Positions 46,501 through 57,445 of a stretch of 64,000 nt of DNA are shown here, piece after piece. Location of the stretch: NCBI RefSeq assembly GCF_045679555.1, contig NC_092087.1:84078629-84142628 (forward strand). Direction: 5' to 3'. A program made the translations under genes and the position numbers. Position 1 is the first letter of the stretch, and each line of letters starts with the position of its first letter. Origin of the DNA: Salvelinus alpinus. Its lineage: Eukaryota; Chordata; Actinopteri; Salmoniformes; Salmonidae. The notes beneath the pieces are model-generated. The model made no database searches, was not told the origin of the DNA, and saw only the letters and a program-made list of their open reading frames with translations.

Positions 46501-47129
46501 CTACTCGTCTGGCTGTTCTTCAGTGGGCTCACTCTGCCAAGTTAGCTGGCCACCCCGGCGTTCGGGGTACGCTTGCTTCTATTCGCCAGCGGTTTTGGTG
46601 GCCTACTCAGGAGCGTGACACGCGCCGTTTCGTGGCTGCTTGTTCGGACTGCGCGCAGACTAAGTCAGGTGACTCTCCTCCTGCCGGTCGTCTCAGACCG
46701 CTTCCCATTCCTTCTCGACCATGGTCTCACATCGCCTTAGACTTTATTACCGGTCTGCCTTCGTCTGCGGAGAAGACTGTGAGAGCCGCCAATAAACGTA
46801 GGATTAAGAGTCCTAGGTATTGTCGCGGTCAGAGAGTGTGGCTTTCCACTCGTAACCTTCCCCTTACGACAGCTTCTCGCAAGTTGACTCCGCGGTTCAT
46901 TGGTCCGTTCCGTGTCTCTCAGGTCGTCAATCCTGTCGCTGTGCGACTGCTTCTTCCGCGACATCTTCGTCGCGTCCACCCTGTCTTCCATGTCTCCTGT
47001 GTCAAGCCTTTTCTTCGCGCCCCCGTTCGTCTTCCCTTCCCCCCCCCGTCCTTGTCGAGGGCGCACCTATTTACAAGGTACGGAAGATCATGGACATACG
47101 TTCTCGGGGACGTGGTCACCAGTACTTAG
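43554..47129 (+). CDS. Gag-Pol polyprotein of the gypsy chromovirus, internally deleted
   Basis: Single frame of 1191 codons, with no gag/pol frameshift. In order: Gag (about 1-270); zinc knuckle [14 protein letters not shown] (about 285-298); aspartic protease with DSGAEGCF (about 347); RT with [28 protein letters not shown] and the YLDD catalytic box (about 661); RNase H start [14 protein letters not shown] (about 810); integrase HHCC zinc module (GHPGVRGT ... CSDC, about 995-1035); and the first core Asp in LDFITGLP. After SSAEK (46775) the frame jumps to C-terminal sequence ([11 protein letters not shown]), so the rest of the DDE core is absent. The frame leaves the chromodomain register at the C run 47039-47047. 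Predicted not to integrate on its own. Confidence 0.92.
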   Translation: MDPATTDSLNTAVKFQGAMLGRHEQELSAARHAVETLAAQVSDLSGQFQSLRLVPPATSWPSESPEPRVNNPPCYSGQPTECRSFLTQCDIVFSLQPNTYSRERARIAYVISLLTGRAREWGTAIWEARAECSNDYQNFKEEMIQVFDRSVFGKEASRALASLCQGDRSITDYSIEFRTLAASSDWNEPALLARFLEGLHAEVKDEILSREVPSSVDSLIALAIRIERRVDLRHRARGRELALTVFPLSASQPSPPTGSETEPMQLGGIRISTKERERRITNRLCLYCGSAGHFVMSCPVKGQSSSVSGGLLVSATTQVSPSRSCTTLSVHLRWTGSAASCRALIDSGAEGCFMDEAWARKHDIPLRQLGKATPMFALDGSLLPSIRCETLPLTLTVSGNHSETISFLIFRSPFTPVVLGHPWLVCHNPSINWSCNSILSWNVSCHVKCLMSAIPPVSSVPSTQEEPGDLTGVPEEYHDLRTVFSRSRANSLPPHRSYDCCIDLLPGTTPPRGRLYSLSAPERKALEDYLSVSLDAGTVVPSSSPAGAGFFFVKKKDGTLRPCVDYRGLNDITVKNRYPLPLMSSAFEILQGARFFTKLDLRNAYHLVRIREGDEWKTAFNTPLGHFEYRVLPFGLANAPAVFQALVNDVLRDMLNIFVFVYLDDILIFSPSLEIHVQHVRRVLQRLLENCLYVKAEKCAFHVSSVTFLGSVVSAEGIQMDPAKVQAVSDWPVPKSRVELQRFLGFANFYRRFIRNFGQVAAPLTALTSVKTCFKWSGSAQGAFDLLKKRFTSAPILVTPDVTKQFIVEVDASEVGVGAILSQRFQSDDKVHPCAYFSHRLSPSERNYDVGNRELLAIRLALGEWRQWLEGAIVPFVVWTDHKNLEYIRSAKRLNARQARWALFFARFEFVISYRPGKKNTKPDALSRLFSSSVASTDPEGILPEGRVVGLTVWGIERQVKQALTHTASPRACPCNLLFVPVSTRLAVLQWAHSAKLAGHPGVRGTLASIRQRFWWPTQERDTRRFVAACSDCAQTKSGDSPPAGRLRPLPIPSRPWSHIALDFITGLPSSAEKTVRAANKRRIKSPRYCRGQRVWLSTRNLPLTTASRKLTPRFIGPFRVSQVVNPVAVRLLLPRHLRRVHPVFHVSCVKPFLRAPVRLPFPPPSLSRAHLFTRYGRSWTYVLGDVVTST

Positions 47130-47262
47130 TGGATTGGGAGGGTTACGGTCCTGAGGAGAGGAGTTGGGTTCCATCTCGGAACGTGCTGGACCGTTCGTTG
47201 ATTGATGATTTCCTTCGTTGCCGCCAGGGTTCCTCCTCGAGTGCGCCAGGAGGCGCTCGGTG
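47050..47262 (+). pseudogene. Chromodomain tail of the integrase, out of frame
   Basis: In a frame different from the preceding polyprotein, 47085-47215 encodes a chromodomain with [19 protein letters not shown] and LIDDFL, ending at a stop near 47262. This identifies the element as a chromovirus. A nine-C homopolymer (47039-47047) marks the frame change and could be a real indel or a sequencing slip. Confidence 0.85.
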
Positions 47263-47275
47263 AGTGGGGGGGTAC

Positions 47276-47830
47276 TGTCATGTTTTGTCATTGATCATCA
47301 TGTCTTGTCCCTGTGCTTCCCTCTGCTGGTCTTATTAGGTTCTTTCCCTCTTTCTATCCCTCTCTCTCCCCCTCCCTCTTTCCCTCTCTCGCTCTCTCTC
47401 TCTATCGTTCCGTTCCTGCTCCCAGCTGTTTCTCATTCTCCTAACGACCTCATTTACTCTTTCACACCTGTCCCCTATTTTGCCCTCTGATTAGAGTCCC
47501 TATTTCTCCCTCTGTTTTCCGCTTCTGTCCTTGTCGGATTCTTGTTTGATGTTTGCTGTTCTGTGTCCTTGTTCCGCCCTGTCGTGTTTTTGCCTTCTTC
47601 AGATGCTGCGTGTGAGCAGGTGTCTATGTCAGCTACGGCCTGTGCCTTCCTGAAGCGACCTGCAGTCTGTGGTCGCGTCTCCAGTCGTTCCTCTCTACTG
47701 ACGAGAGGATTTCAGTTTCCTGTTTTGGATTTACCTTTGATAATATCCAGGAGAATCATTGTTTGTTTAATACTGGAATAAAGACTGTTTCTATTACGTC
47801 GCTTTTGGGTCCTCATTCACCAGCATAACA
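47276..47830 (+). repeat. 3' LTR of gypsy chromovirus (555 bp)
   Basis: Nearly identical to the 5' LTR; it lacks one CT in gactctgttt. Confidence 0.95.
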
Positions 47831-47989
47831 CAAAGATTCTTTCTCATTGACCCCCAGTGTAAAATAATATATAGAAATAACAAAAATGATGAAAAGCTGC
47901 TGTGTTGTTCAAAGTACAAAAATCTTAAGGAAATGGAGTCTGCGAGAAGAGCCCTGTGTCTTCAAGCTATTCGGAGTGGAAGAGTGGTA

Positions 47990-48435
47990 AATAGTGGGAA
48001 CCCAGTGTCTAAGAAGCTATGAAGAGGACTGGCCACCCCTCATAGCCTGGTTCCTCTCTCCACACGTAGCTATGTGGGTAATAGTGGGAACCCAGTGTCT
48101 AAGAAGCCATGAAGAGGACTGGCCACCCCTCATAGCCTGGTTCCTCTCTCTACACGTAGCTATGTGGGAAATAGTGGGAACCCAGTGTCTAAGAAGCTAT
48201 GAAGAGGACTGGCCACCATTCTTAGCCTGGTTCCTCTCTCCACACGTAGCTATGTGGGTAATAGTGGGAACCCAGTGTCTAAGAAGCTATGAAGAGGACT
48301 GGCCACCCCTCATAGCCTGGTTCCTCTCTCTACACGTAGCTATGTGGGTAATAGTGGGAACCCAGTGTCTAAGAAGCTATGAAGAGGACTGGCCACCCCT
48401 CATAGTCTGGTTCCTCTCTCCACACGTAGCTCTGT
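47990..48435. repeat. 90-bp tandem repeat, 5 copies
   Basis: The unit gggaacccagtgtctaagaa ... cacacgtagctatgtgggta. Its core (gaggactggccacccctcat) is the inverse of sequence in the dispersed repeat at about 48908-48955 (atgaggggtggccagtcctc). The length is a multiple of three, giving a spurious open frame. Confidence 0.94.
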
Positions 48436-48754
48436 GTGTGGAAAACATTTCACCACAGGTAAGACATTTCATTTGTTTAGTATAGTCTGTTTAGTAACTT
48501 CACCCACTACTTTCACCTGTAGAGTTTGTTTGTTCGTGTTCCTGGTCTCTGCTAGCTTAAAGGTCATGAACAGTCAAAATCATGTTTTTCATGAAATTGG
48601 ATGATATTTGAAGGAAACCAGATCAAAGCATGATGACCAAAGTACGAAAAATGACTGTTGTACATGTCTATGTACATTCATAAATCTGGATCATAAAGTT
48701 ACTGGTCCCCTCCCCTATGTCAATTACTTGGATTCATAATCAAGGGAACAAGGT
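48436..48754. other. No gene; probably old repeat sequence
   Basis: Unremarkable, with phrases such as aggtcatgaacagtcaaaat that feel repetitive in salmonids but cannot be classified here. Confidence 0.35.
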
Positions 48755-49290
48755 GATATCAAATCAAAATTTATATAGCCCTTCTTACATCAGCTGAAAT
48801 CTCAAAGTGCTGTACAGAAACCCAGCCTAAAACCCCAAACAGCAAGCAATGCAGGTGTAGAAGCACGGTGGCTAGGAAAAACTCTCTAGAAAGGCCAAAA
48901 CCTAGGAAGAAACCGAGAGAGGAACCAGGCTATGAGGGGTGGCCAGTCCTCTTCTGGCTGTGCCGGGTGGAGATTATAACAGAACATGGCCAAGATGTTC
49001 AAATGTTCATAAATGACCAGCATGGTCAAATAATAATAATCACAGTAGCAAGTCAGCACCTCAGGAGTAAATGTCAGTTGGCTTTTCATAGCCGATCATT
49101 AAGAGTATCTCTACCGCTCCTGCGGTCTCTAGAGAGTTGAAAACAGCAGGTCTGGGACAGGTAGCACGTCCGGTGAACAGGTCAGGGTTCCATAGCCACA
49201 GGCAAAACAGTTGAAACTGGAGCAGCAGCACGGCCAGGTGGACTGGGGACAGCAAGGAGTCATCATGCCAGGTAGTCCTGAGGCATGGTC
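48755..49290 (-). mobile_element. Dispersed salmonid repeat, retroelement 3' region
   Basis: gatatcaaatcaaaatttat marks a reversed LINE-like tail. atctcaaagtgctgtacaga, gaagcacggtggctaggaaa and gaacatggccaagatgttca are phrases of a very common salmonid repeat. There is no ORF. Class uncertain. Confidence 0.6.
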
Positions 49291-49854
49291 CTGAGGCATG
49301 ATATCACCTTAACTCTTACACCAATGGTAAAATTATATTCTCTTACCTATTTCTAATAAGTACTGCCTTGTAACCAATATCGGAGAAGGCGTTTTTGCAG
49401 AGGGGCGTGGTTTATATAGCTCTACATGTGTCAAAATGTGACTGTAGGGCAGGGGTTGGAACCAAAATGATTTCCCCACCTATCTTCTGAATCAAGCTTG
49501 TAACATCAGTGCAGTAGCCTATGCTTTGGAGGGGGGAGGGGCAGGTATCCTAAACACGCACAGGTAAAGATTTTCAGACACTGAAATATGTTTCTGAGTG
49601 ACAAAGTGAGGGCTTTGCACAGGCGCATTGTTGCAATTTGTTGTGGGACAACTTTAAATAACCTTATTAACTGGTTCCCATGCTTTTAAACAGTATGGAT
49701 CACTTTCGTTCCAGGTTCCGTTTCTGTTCCTTGAAAACTTTTATATTTTCCGGTTTTTGGTTCTGTTCTCTGAACCGGTTCCAACCCCTGCTGTAGGATG
49801 TCAGCAAATAAAATGTAAAGTTTACGCTATTCATCTATGGCAAAGACACTTATA
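49291..49854. other. No gene; scattered repeat-like sequence
   Basis: 49670-49800 (ttgaaaacttttatattttc, ctgaaccggttccaacccct) resembles dispersed repeat sequence. Otherwise no feature. Confidence 0.35.
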
Positions 49855-50098
49855 CACTGAGTGTACAAAAACATTTTTGCCCTCAGATGAGCCTCACTTC
49901 ATCAGAGCATGGACTCCACAAGGTGTCGAAAGCGTTCCTCAGAGATCCTGGCTCATGTTGACTCCAATGCTTTCCACAGTTGTGTCAAGTTGGCTGGATG
50001 TCCTTTGGGTGGTAGACCATTCTTGATACACACGGAAACTGTTGAGCATTAAAAACCCAGCAGCGTGGCAGTTCTTGACACTCAAACCGGTGCTAAAG
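49855..50098 (-). mobile_element. Tc1-like transposon, one half (transposase C-terminal side)
   Basis: Starts at the TIR tacactgagtgtacaaaaac and continues with tccacaaggtgtcgaaagcg, gactccaatgctttccacag and tggatgtcctttgggtggta, ending ctcaaaccggtgc. In minus orientation this is the C-terminal part of a Tc1-like transposase gene. The matching other half lies at 58797-59027. Confidence 0.82.
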
Positions 50099-50267
50099 TT
50101 ATTTTCTGTGGCCCCTAAGATCCTCACAAACTTTACAGATGCACAATTGAGAGCATCCTGTCGGGATGTATCACTTCCTGGTACGGTATGGAATCACTGG
50201 TCACTTTAATAATGGAGCACCAGTCCCTTTAATAATGTTTACATACTGCTTGACTAATTTCATATGT
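50099..50267 (+). mobile_element. L2/CR1-like LINE scrap
   Basis: ccctaagatcctcacaaact, gagagcatcctgtcgggatg and cacttcctggtacggtatgg correspond to the LINE C-terminal region seen in reverse at about 1770-1850. Confidence 0.7.
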
Positions 50268-51591
50268 AAACTCAGCACTCTCACTCTCACCTCTCACTGT
50301 CAACTGCGTTTATTTTCAGCAAACTTAACATGTGTAAATATTTGTATAAACTGAACAAAACTGAACAAGTTCCACAGACATGTGACTAACAGAAATTGAA
50401 TAATGTGTCCGTAAACAAAGAGGGGGTCAAAATCAAAAGTAACAGCCATTATCTGGTGCAGCATGCCACCAGCTGCATTAAGTACTGCAGACATTTCTGG
50501 GGGGAATGGCCCTAGCCCTCACCCTCCGATCCAACAGGTTCCAGACGTGCTCAATGGGATTGAGATCCGGGCTCTTCGCTGGCCATGGCAGAACACTGAC
50601 ATACCTGTCTTGCAGGAAATCACGCACAGAACGAGCAGCATGGCTGGTGGCATTGTCATGCTGGAGGGTCATGTCAGGATGAGCCTGCAGGAAGGGTACC
50701 ACAAGAGGGAGGAGGATGTCTTCCCTGTAACGCACAGCGTAGAGATTGCCTGCACTGACAACAAGCTCAGTCCGATGATACTGTGACACACCGCCCTAGA
50801 CCATGATGGACCCTCCACCTCCAAATCGATCCCGCTCCAGAGTACAGGCCTCGGTGTAACGCTCATTCCTTCGACGATAAACGCGAATCCGACCATCACC
50901 CCTGGTGAGACAAAACTGCGACTCGTCAGTGAAGAACACTTTTTGCCAGTCCTGTCTGGTCCAGCGACGGTTGGTTGTGCCCATAGGCAACGTTGTTGCC
51001 GGTGATGTCTGGTGAGGACCTGCCTTACAACAGGCCTACAAGCCCTCAGTCCAGCCTCTCTCAGCCTTGTTGTTGCCATCCTGTACCTTTCCCGCAGGTG
51101 TGATGTTCAGATGTACCAATCCTGCGCAGGTGTTGTTACATGTGGTCTGCCACTGCGAGGACGATCAGCTGTCCGTCCTGTCTCCCTGTAGTGCTGTCTT
51201 AGGCGTCTCACAGTACGGATATTGCAATTTATTGCCCTGGCCACATCTGCAGTCCTCATGCCTCATTGCAGCATGCCTAAGGTACATTCTCGCAGATGAG
51301 CAGGGACCCTGGGCATCTTTCTTTTGGTGTTTTTCAGAGTCAGTAGAAAGGCCTCTTTAGTGTCCTAAGTTTTCATAACTGTGACCTTAATTGCCTACCG
51401 TCTGTAAGCTGTCTGTGTCTTAACGACCATTCCACAGGTGCATGTTCATTATATGTTTATGGTTCATTGAACAAGCATGGGAAACAGTGTTTAAACCCTT
51501 TACAATGAAGATCTGTGAAGTTATTTGGATTTTTACGAATTATCTTTGAAAGACCGGGTCCTGAAAAAGGGACGTTTCTTTTTTTGCTGAG
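50268..51591 (-). mobile_element. Tc1-like transposon with broken transposase
   Basis: The right end tttctttttttgctgagttt and the left end aactcagc ... gcgtttattttcagcaaac define the element (about 1.32 kb; the left TIR is shortened). The minus-strand transposase is in pieces: 51079-50669, 50990-50796 with FFTDESQF (first catalytic Asp) and GGGGSIMV, and 50789-50478 with LQHDNATSHAA (second Asp) and SPDLNPIEHVWN (Glu). Frameshifts separate them and the N-terminal region is partly deleted. Confidence 0.9.
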
Positions 51592-52086
51592 TTTATTTGT
51601 GACTGACCAGCTCAAAACGGTCTCATGTAGTAAAATTTGAAATCGTTTTTTTTTTTTTACATTGGATAAAAGTAGAGACTCAGAGCTACAATATGCTATA
51701 TCATACACTGCATTTTTGAGGAACAATGGGAAAGTAATTCTACTTTGAACATTGATAAACTTGTAAACCCACTTTTGAGAAAAGGGCCTTTTAAAGTCTT
51801 GGTACCTGCTGGAGTGCTCTCCTTTGCCTACACCAATTCAGCATTGTTCACACCCTCGCCAGCCGCATCCATCTCTTTAAGGATTCATATGTGAGGTCAT
51901 GTGCTGAACAGTGAGTAGTGTAGTTAAGATCAATACTGAAAGTGGTAGTAGCCTACAATAAGGAACAATTCTAGGTCAACAAAGTGTCCAGATAAACATA
52001 TGTTATAAATAATGACACTTCCCCCAGACACACTTGTCTAAATTGATGGGTCATGTGAAAGACATGCTACAACCCCCAGCCACATC
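51592..52086. other. No gene; probably old repeat
   Basis: AT-rich, with a poly-T at 51647. No recognised family. Confidence 0.35.
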
Positions 52087-52485
52087 CAGTGGTGGAAGAA
52101 GTACTAAACTGTCATACTTGAGTAAAAGTATAAATCATTTCAAATTCCTTATTTTTTTTTACGAATAGCCAGGGGCACACTCCAACAAATTAAGCATTTG
52201 TGTTTTGTGAGTCTGCCAGATCAGAAGTAGTAGGGATGACCAGGGATGTTCTCTTGATAAGTGTGTGAATTGGACAATTTTGGACAATTGGACAATTTTC
52301 CTGTCAAAATGTAACGAGTACTTTTGGGTGTCAAGGAAAATGTATTGAGTAAAAAGTACATTATTTTCTTTACGAATGTAGTGATGTAAAATTTGCCAAA
52401 AATATAAATAGTAAAGTACGGATACCACAAAAAACTACTTAAGTAAAAATACTTGAAAGTACAACTTAAGTACTTTACACCACTG
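52087..52485. mobile_element. hAT-like non-autonomous element (399 bp)
   Basis: Ends cagtggtggaa and ttacaccactg are inverted complements. The flanks gccacatc and gccaaatg agree at 6 of 8 positions, consistent with an aged 8-bp target duplication. Internal cttgagtaaaagtataaatc and tacttttgggtgtcaaggaa are familiar from a salmonid repeat. No transposase. Confidence 0.82.
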
Positions 52486-53050
52486 GCCAAATGCCTTCAC
52501 ACCAGTACATTAGCATACTTTATATACTGTTGCACACACTTATCACATATATACCACACATAAGTTAAGGCCATGCAACCTGAGTTGAAACCTGAGTGAG
52601 GTGCACATGTACAGTACATAAACAGATGTATGCGCCATATATTTATGTGGTGGACACTTGATACGGTGACATGGTATTGTTGTGGTATGTCACCAATCAT
52701 GTTATGACCACACATAAATATTAATTTTACATATCAATATTTTGCTAAGTCTTGCTAAGTGGGTGGTCTCTACAGAAGGTGTAAACGGTACAGCCAAAAG
52801 GTTACTTGCATAGTAGCAATATAAGAAATAGATAGTGTCGATATAAAAAACATATACAGTATGTACAAGAACAATATCAATAACGATATCAGTGATAGAC
52901 GAGGTAGTTATATGCATACAATCAGGGGTAAAGTGGCTGAGCAGCAGGATACAAAATGTAGCAGCAACGCATGTGCAGATAGTGCTGATGACTGGTCCAT
53001 CCAAACCATGCATGAACAAGGGGATCTACATTCGGAGAGCCTGTGTCTGT
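52486..53050. other. AT-rich sequence; old LINE remnant at about 52850-53000
   Basis: aagtggctgagcagcaggat plus tagcagcaacgcatgtgcag recalls the noncoding 3' region of the L2/CR1-like LINE (compare 1285-1345). It is highly diverged. Confidence 0.4.
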
Positions 53051-53059
53051 CCTGCCCTT

Positions 53060-53900
53060 GACTTTAGTGTAGGGAATGTGATGTCCATAGCTTCTTCGTT
53101 GCAAAACTCCCTGATCTTGTCAAAAAGATAGTTTGTCTAGCTGTGTCCAGTCCAGATGGTGCTTTTACAGGCAGACCATCTATGAGAGGAAGGATGTCAG
53201 CGTTGCGCAGCAGCTGAAACGTGGTCCCGACAGTCCGGACGCTCCTAGGCGACAACACCAGGCTCCAGAGCATCGAAGCTGTAACAGGGAATAACAACAA
53301 AAAATCTACTTCACCTCCCAAGTTTAAGAATAATAAGAATAACCTCATACAATAAATTATTTTTTAGCTGAAGTGCTGGTACTGCTTGATCTGTGGCAGT
53401 GGCCTGAAGTACGGAGTCAGGTGTTGTTGCCAGCCATAGCTTTCCACCAGCACCGTACCATCCTCCAGTCCAACTAGCTGTGGGATGTTGAACCCTGTCA
53501 TAGTGCTGTCCTTCACAACACCAGCAATCTCAGACAAAGTGTTCACTCTGGTCTTTCTGAGCGCTGCTTGATGAGGCCGAAGCACCAGTCAGGGGCAATC
53601 TTGGTGTGGCCTGTGATCAGGAAGTGACGGTCCAGATTGTGGTGGAGCTTGTGCATGGTCCACCAGTCACAATACCAGAGCACAAACTTGTTCTTGTTTT
53701 GGCCATTGCAGTTATCACAATTCAGGTCCACACGTGTTTTCCCAACTCCGTAGTTGGTGAAGAAATGGTGCATGTAGTTGATGACTGCGCCGCTGCCTTT
53801 GCTTGCTTGGGCCAGCTCTCTTTTTGATGACTGTATGACTGGTGTATTAGAGTCAGGTGTGTTCTACTGATTGATGCTGAAAGACACATTCCAGATACAA
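53060..53900 (-). pseudogene. Decayed gene or transposase-like sequence with DNCNGQNKN motif
   Basis: Minus frames in order: 53773-53543 (HHFFTNYG, VDLNCDNCNGQNKNKFVLWY, FLITGHTKIAPDWCFGLI), then after a frameshift 53540-53364 (VNTLSEIAGVV, NIPQLVGLEDGTVLVESY), then after a 95-bp gap ending in an acceptor-like ttccctgttacag, 53265-53100 (FQLLRNADILPLIDGLPVKA). The Asp-Asn-Cys-x-Gly-Gln-Asn-Lys-Asn block resembles uncharacterised multi-copy fish proteins that may be transposase-derived. The intron-like gap without a GT donor and the stop after GVVA indicate a pseudogene. Family not identified. Confidence 0.6.
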
Positions 53901-54467
53901 ATATTTTAGCATTATTATACAGTAGATGTGAAATGGCATTCTGAGATACCATCACTACACACCGTTCATACAGGAAATGTTAGTTCTAACAGCAAGCTTT
54001 AACTAGCAATACAAACTGATTGTCATAGCTAGCTAAAGTTAACCAATGGGTTCAATGTTAGTTAGTTAGCTAGCTAACATTAGGCTATAACTAGGAATGC
54101 GAAATGGCACTCTGAGAAAACATCACTAACGTTACTCACACTTCATAGACATAAGTTAATGTTAGCTAGCAAGCCAGCCACCTAACCTAAGCTAATGTTA
54201 CCTAGCTAACAGCAAGCTTTAACTTGGGGTCTTTTGTTTAGACATGTCACGTTAACGTTAGCTAGCTAGCAAAATAATTAACTATAATCCCAATCCATAG
54301 AGTAACGTTACCAGCAATACAAACCGATTGTCATGGCAAGCTAAAGTTAACCAAATAGCATTAGGTTCAATGTTTGTTAGCAAGCCAGCAATCTAACTCC
54401 AGCTGGCTAGCTAACAGCAAGCTTCAGCTTGCAATGAAAACAACTTTCTGACAAAATTAGAAACATA
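53901..54467. other. No gene; TAGCTAGCTAA-rich sequence
   Basis: Repeated ttagttagctagctaacatt and aactagcaatacaaac motifs (54000-54440) suggest degenerate internal duplication. No ORF. Confidence 0.45.
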
Positions 54468-54469
54468 TA

Positions 54470-56081
54470 CAGTTGAAGTCGGAAGATTACATACACTTAG
54501 GTTGGAGTCATTAAAACTCGTTTTTCAACCACTCCACAAATTTCTTGTTAACAAACTATAGTTTTGGCAAGTCGGTTAGGACATCTACTTTGTGCATAAC
54601 ACTGGTAATTTTTCCAACAATCGTTTACAGACAGATTATTTCACTTATAATTCACTGTATCACAATTCCAGTGGGTCGGATGTTTACATACACTAAGTTG
54701 ACTGTGCCTTTAAACAGCTTGGAAAATTCCAGAAAATGATTTTATGGCTTTAGAAGCTTCTGATAGACTAATTGACATCATTTGAGTCAATTGGAGGTGT
54801 ACCTGTGGATGTATTTCAAGGCCTACCTTCAAACTCAGTGCCTCTTTGCTTGACGTCTTTGGAAAATCAAACGAATTCAGCCAAGACCTCAGAAAAAAAA
54901 TTGTAGACCTCCACATGTCTAGTTCATCCTTGGGAGCAATTTCAAACGCCTGAAGGTACCACGTTCATCTGTACAAACAAAATTACGCAAGTATAAACAC
55001 CATGGGACCACGCAGCTGTCATACCGCTCAGGAAGGAGACGCGCTCTGTCTTCTAGAGATGAACGTACTTTGGTGCGAAAAGTGCAAATCAATCCCAGAA
55101 CAACAGCAAAGGACCTTGTGAAGATGCTGGAGGAAATAGGTACAACAGTATCTATATCCACAGTAAAACAAGTCCTATATCGACATAACCTGAAAGGCCG
55201 CTCAGCAAGGAAGAAGCCACTGCTCCAAAACCGCCATAAAAAAAGCCAGACTACGGTTTACAACTACACATGGAGACAAAGATTGTACTTTTTGGAGAAA
55301 GAGAATAGAACTGTTTGGCCATAATGGTCACCGTTATGTTTGGAGGAAAAAGGGGAGGCTTGCAAGCCGAAGAACACCATCCCAACCGTGAAGCACGGGG
55401 GTGGCAGCATAATGGTGTTGGGGTGCTTTGCTGCAGGAGGGACTGGTACACTTCTCAAAATAGATGGCATCATGAGGGAGAAAAATTATGTGGATATATT
55501 GAAGCAACATCTCAAAACATCAGTCAGGAAGTTAAAGCTTGGTCGCAAATGGGTCTTCCAAATGGACAATGACCCCAAGTATACTTCCAAAGTTGTGGCA
55601 AAATGGCTTAAGGACAACAAAGTCATGGTATTGGAGTGGCCATCACAAAGCCCTGACCTCAATCCCATAGAAAATTTGTGGGCAGAACTGAAAACGCGTA
55701 TGCGAGCAAGGAGGCCTACAAACCTGACTCAGTTACACCAGCTCTGTCAGGAGGAATGGGCCAAAATTCACCCAACTTATTGTGGGAAGCTTGTGGAAGG
55801 CTACCCGAAATGTTTGACCCAGGTTAAACAATTTTAAGGGCAATGCTACCAAATACTAATTGAGTGGATGTAAACTTCTGACCCATTGGGAATGTGATGA
55901 AATAAATAAAAGCTGAAATAAATAATTCTCTCTACTATTATTCTGACATTTCACATTCTTAAAATGAAGTGGTGATCCTAACTGACCTAAGACAGGGAAT
56001 TTTTATTAAATGCCAGGAAATGTGGAAAACTGAGTTTAAATGTACTTGGCTAAGGTGTCTGAAAACCTCAGACTTCAACTG
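54470..56081 (+). mobile_element. Tc1-like transposon of the Sleeping Beauty-type TIR family, full length, inactive
   Basis: 1612 bp between TA dinucleotides (54468-54469 and 56082-56083). The outer TIRs cagttgaagtcggaagatta and cctcagacttcaactg are inverted complements. Direct repeats within the left TIR (tcggaagattacatacactt and tcggatgtttacatacacta near 54479 and 54675) give the IR/DR structure of this group. Transposase is present but broken (see 55070-55837). Confidence 0.95.
55070..55837 (+). pseudogene. Tc1-type transposase, broken by stops and frameshifts
   Basis: 55070-55324 encodes the linker and second helix-turn-helix part (VQINPRTTAKDLVKMLEE, YRHNLKGRSARKKP) and is disrupted where the first catalytic Asp block should be. 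55340-55837 encodes GGGSIMVLGCF, FQMDNDPKYTSK (second Asp) and SPDLNPIENLWAELK (Glu) to a natural-looking C-terminus. The N-terminal start region near 54916 meets a stop after 12 codons. Inactive. Confidence 0.93.
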
Positions 56082-56083
56082 TA

Positions 56084-56754
56084 ATATCTGATTGTGTAGC
56101 TAGATTCTTATCTGAATACATGGATGAAAGCTTCACGGCAGACTGCAACCCCTTTAATCAGACATCCTGTGTTGTTTCCGTTTAGTTCGCACAGCCTGTT
56201 TGGCCCGTTGTGTTCCACTGATTTCAAAACGTGTTCTTTTCAGAGTGAGAGAGAGTCAGCATTGCATGGCACGATCATCATCCAGAAAGTAGTCCATCAC
56301 AACTTTTCCCACTGACCTTTGTGGATAGCGCCTGATAAATTCAGGGCAACAATGTTATTGAGAGCAGTAGCAACATATTTTCAGTTGTCCATGGCTAACG
56401 TTATATGTTTGGGAAAAACTGTAGTAGAAAGGATTATCTACGCAATACAAGCAGCTCATTTTATAGACACAAGATGCAACACCGCAGACCAAACCAAACT
56501 CATCTCTCGGCATGTCCAGCCCACTCATTATCTTAGCCAATCATGGCTAGAGGGAAGGTTGCTGCCTTTCTCTGTGGCTAAACCAACTCAGCTCGTAATT
56601 TAACAATTTTATTCGTATTTACAGATGATATGAAAGTTCACATGTTCGAGAAGGCATTACTGGCAAAAAAAACACATTTTGATTAAAACAAATATTTTAC
56701 ATTCAAAAGGCTCTCCTGTGAAGTCGTGACTTGCGACATACGCATAGTTTCCTA
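56084..56754. other. No gene or recognised repeat
   Basis: No ORF with a recognisable domain. Confidence 0.35.
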
Positions 56755-56965
56755 GATCGGGTCATATATATCGTACTCTATTCTACTGTATTTTAGTCAA
56801 TGCTACTCCGACATTACTCATTGTAATATTTATATATTTCTTAATTCCATTATTTTACTTTTAAATGTGTGTGTATTGTTGTAAATTGTTAGATATTACT
56901 GCACTGTTGGAGCTAGGAACACAAGCATTTCGCTACATCCACAAAATCTCCTAAATATGTACACT
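56755..56965 (+). mobile_element. LINE 3' end scrap
   Basis: ttttagtcaatgctactccg, ttgttgtaaattgttagata and gctaggaacacaagcatttc are phrases of a common salmonid LINE 3' region. The minus-strand insertion at 14083-14489 is related. Confidence 0.7.
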
Positions 56966-56974
56966 ACCTATCAG

Positions 56975-57428
56975 GTATGAAGGTAAGACCCAGATGCAGA
57001 CAATGAACAATGGTTTAATAATCCAACAGGGACAGGCAATAGACATGTCAAGCCAGGCATGGGTCAGTAAACCAGAAGAGGGGCAAAGGTACCGGACGGC
57101 AGGCAGGCTCAGGGTAGGCAGAGGTCAATAGTCCAGAGGTGGGGCAAAGGTACAGGATGGCAGGCAGGCTCAGGTGGAGTGGTCAGGCAGGCAGGCTCAG
57201 AGTCAGTACAGGCAATGTTCAAAACCAGCAGGGGGAGAAAAAGTGAGACTGGGAAAAGCAGGAGCTGAGACAAAAAAGCGCTGGTTGACTTGACAAACAA
57301 GACGAACTGGTAACAGACAAACAGAGAACACAGGTATAAATATACAGGGGATAATGGGGAAGATGGGCGACACCTGGAGGTGGGTGGAGACAATCACAAA
57401 GACAGGTGAAACAGATCAGGGTGTCACA
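56975..57428 (-). mobile_element. LTR fragment of a gypsy-type family, minus strand
   Basis: In reverse it starts tgtgacaccctgatctgttt and continues cacctgtctttgtgattgtc. 57060-57200 holds a tandem ggggcaaaggtac(c/a)gga ... ggcaggcaggctcag repeat (2-3 copies). No internal domain. Confidence 0.55.
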
Positions 57429-57445
57429 CTAAAGGTTTTATAACA

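Larger units (their letters stand above)
42981..47830 (+). mobile_element. Ty3/gypsy chromovirus (LTR retrotransposon), 4.85 kb, integrase-deleted
   Basis: Two LTRs in direct orientation start tgtcatg and end cataaca, flanked by the 5-bp duplication caaag (42976-42980 and 47831-47835). One Gag-Pol frame starts 16 bases after the 5' LTR. A G-rich polypurine-like tract (gtgagtgggggggtac) precedes the 3' LTR. The LTRs differ, by eye, at one substitution (43211 region, tttcgccc versus tttctccc) and one 2-bp deletion, so the insertion is young. The central integrase core is missing and a frameshift separates the chromodomain. Confidence 0.96.

Noticed and set aside
47218-47781. Small proteins in the LTRs (79-90 codons, repeated at 24290, 43247 and 47542)
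   Set aside because: They are LTR sequence present in each LTR copy; no coding evidence.
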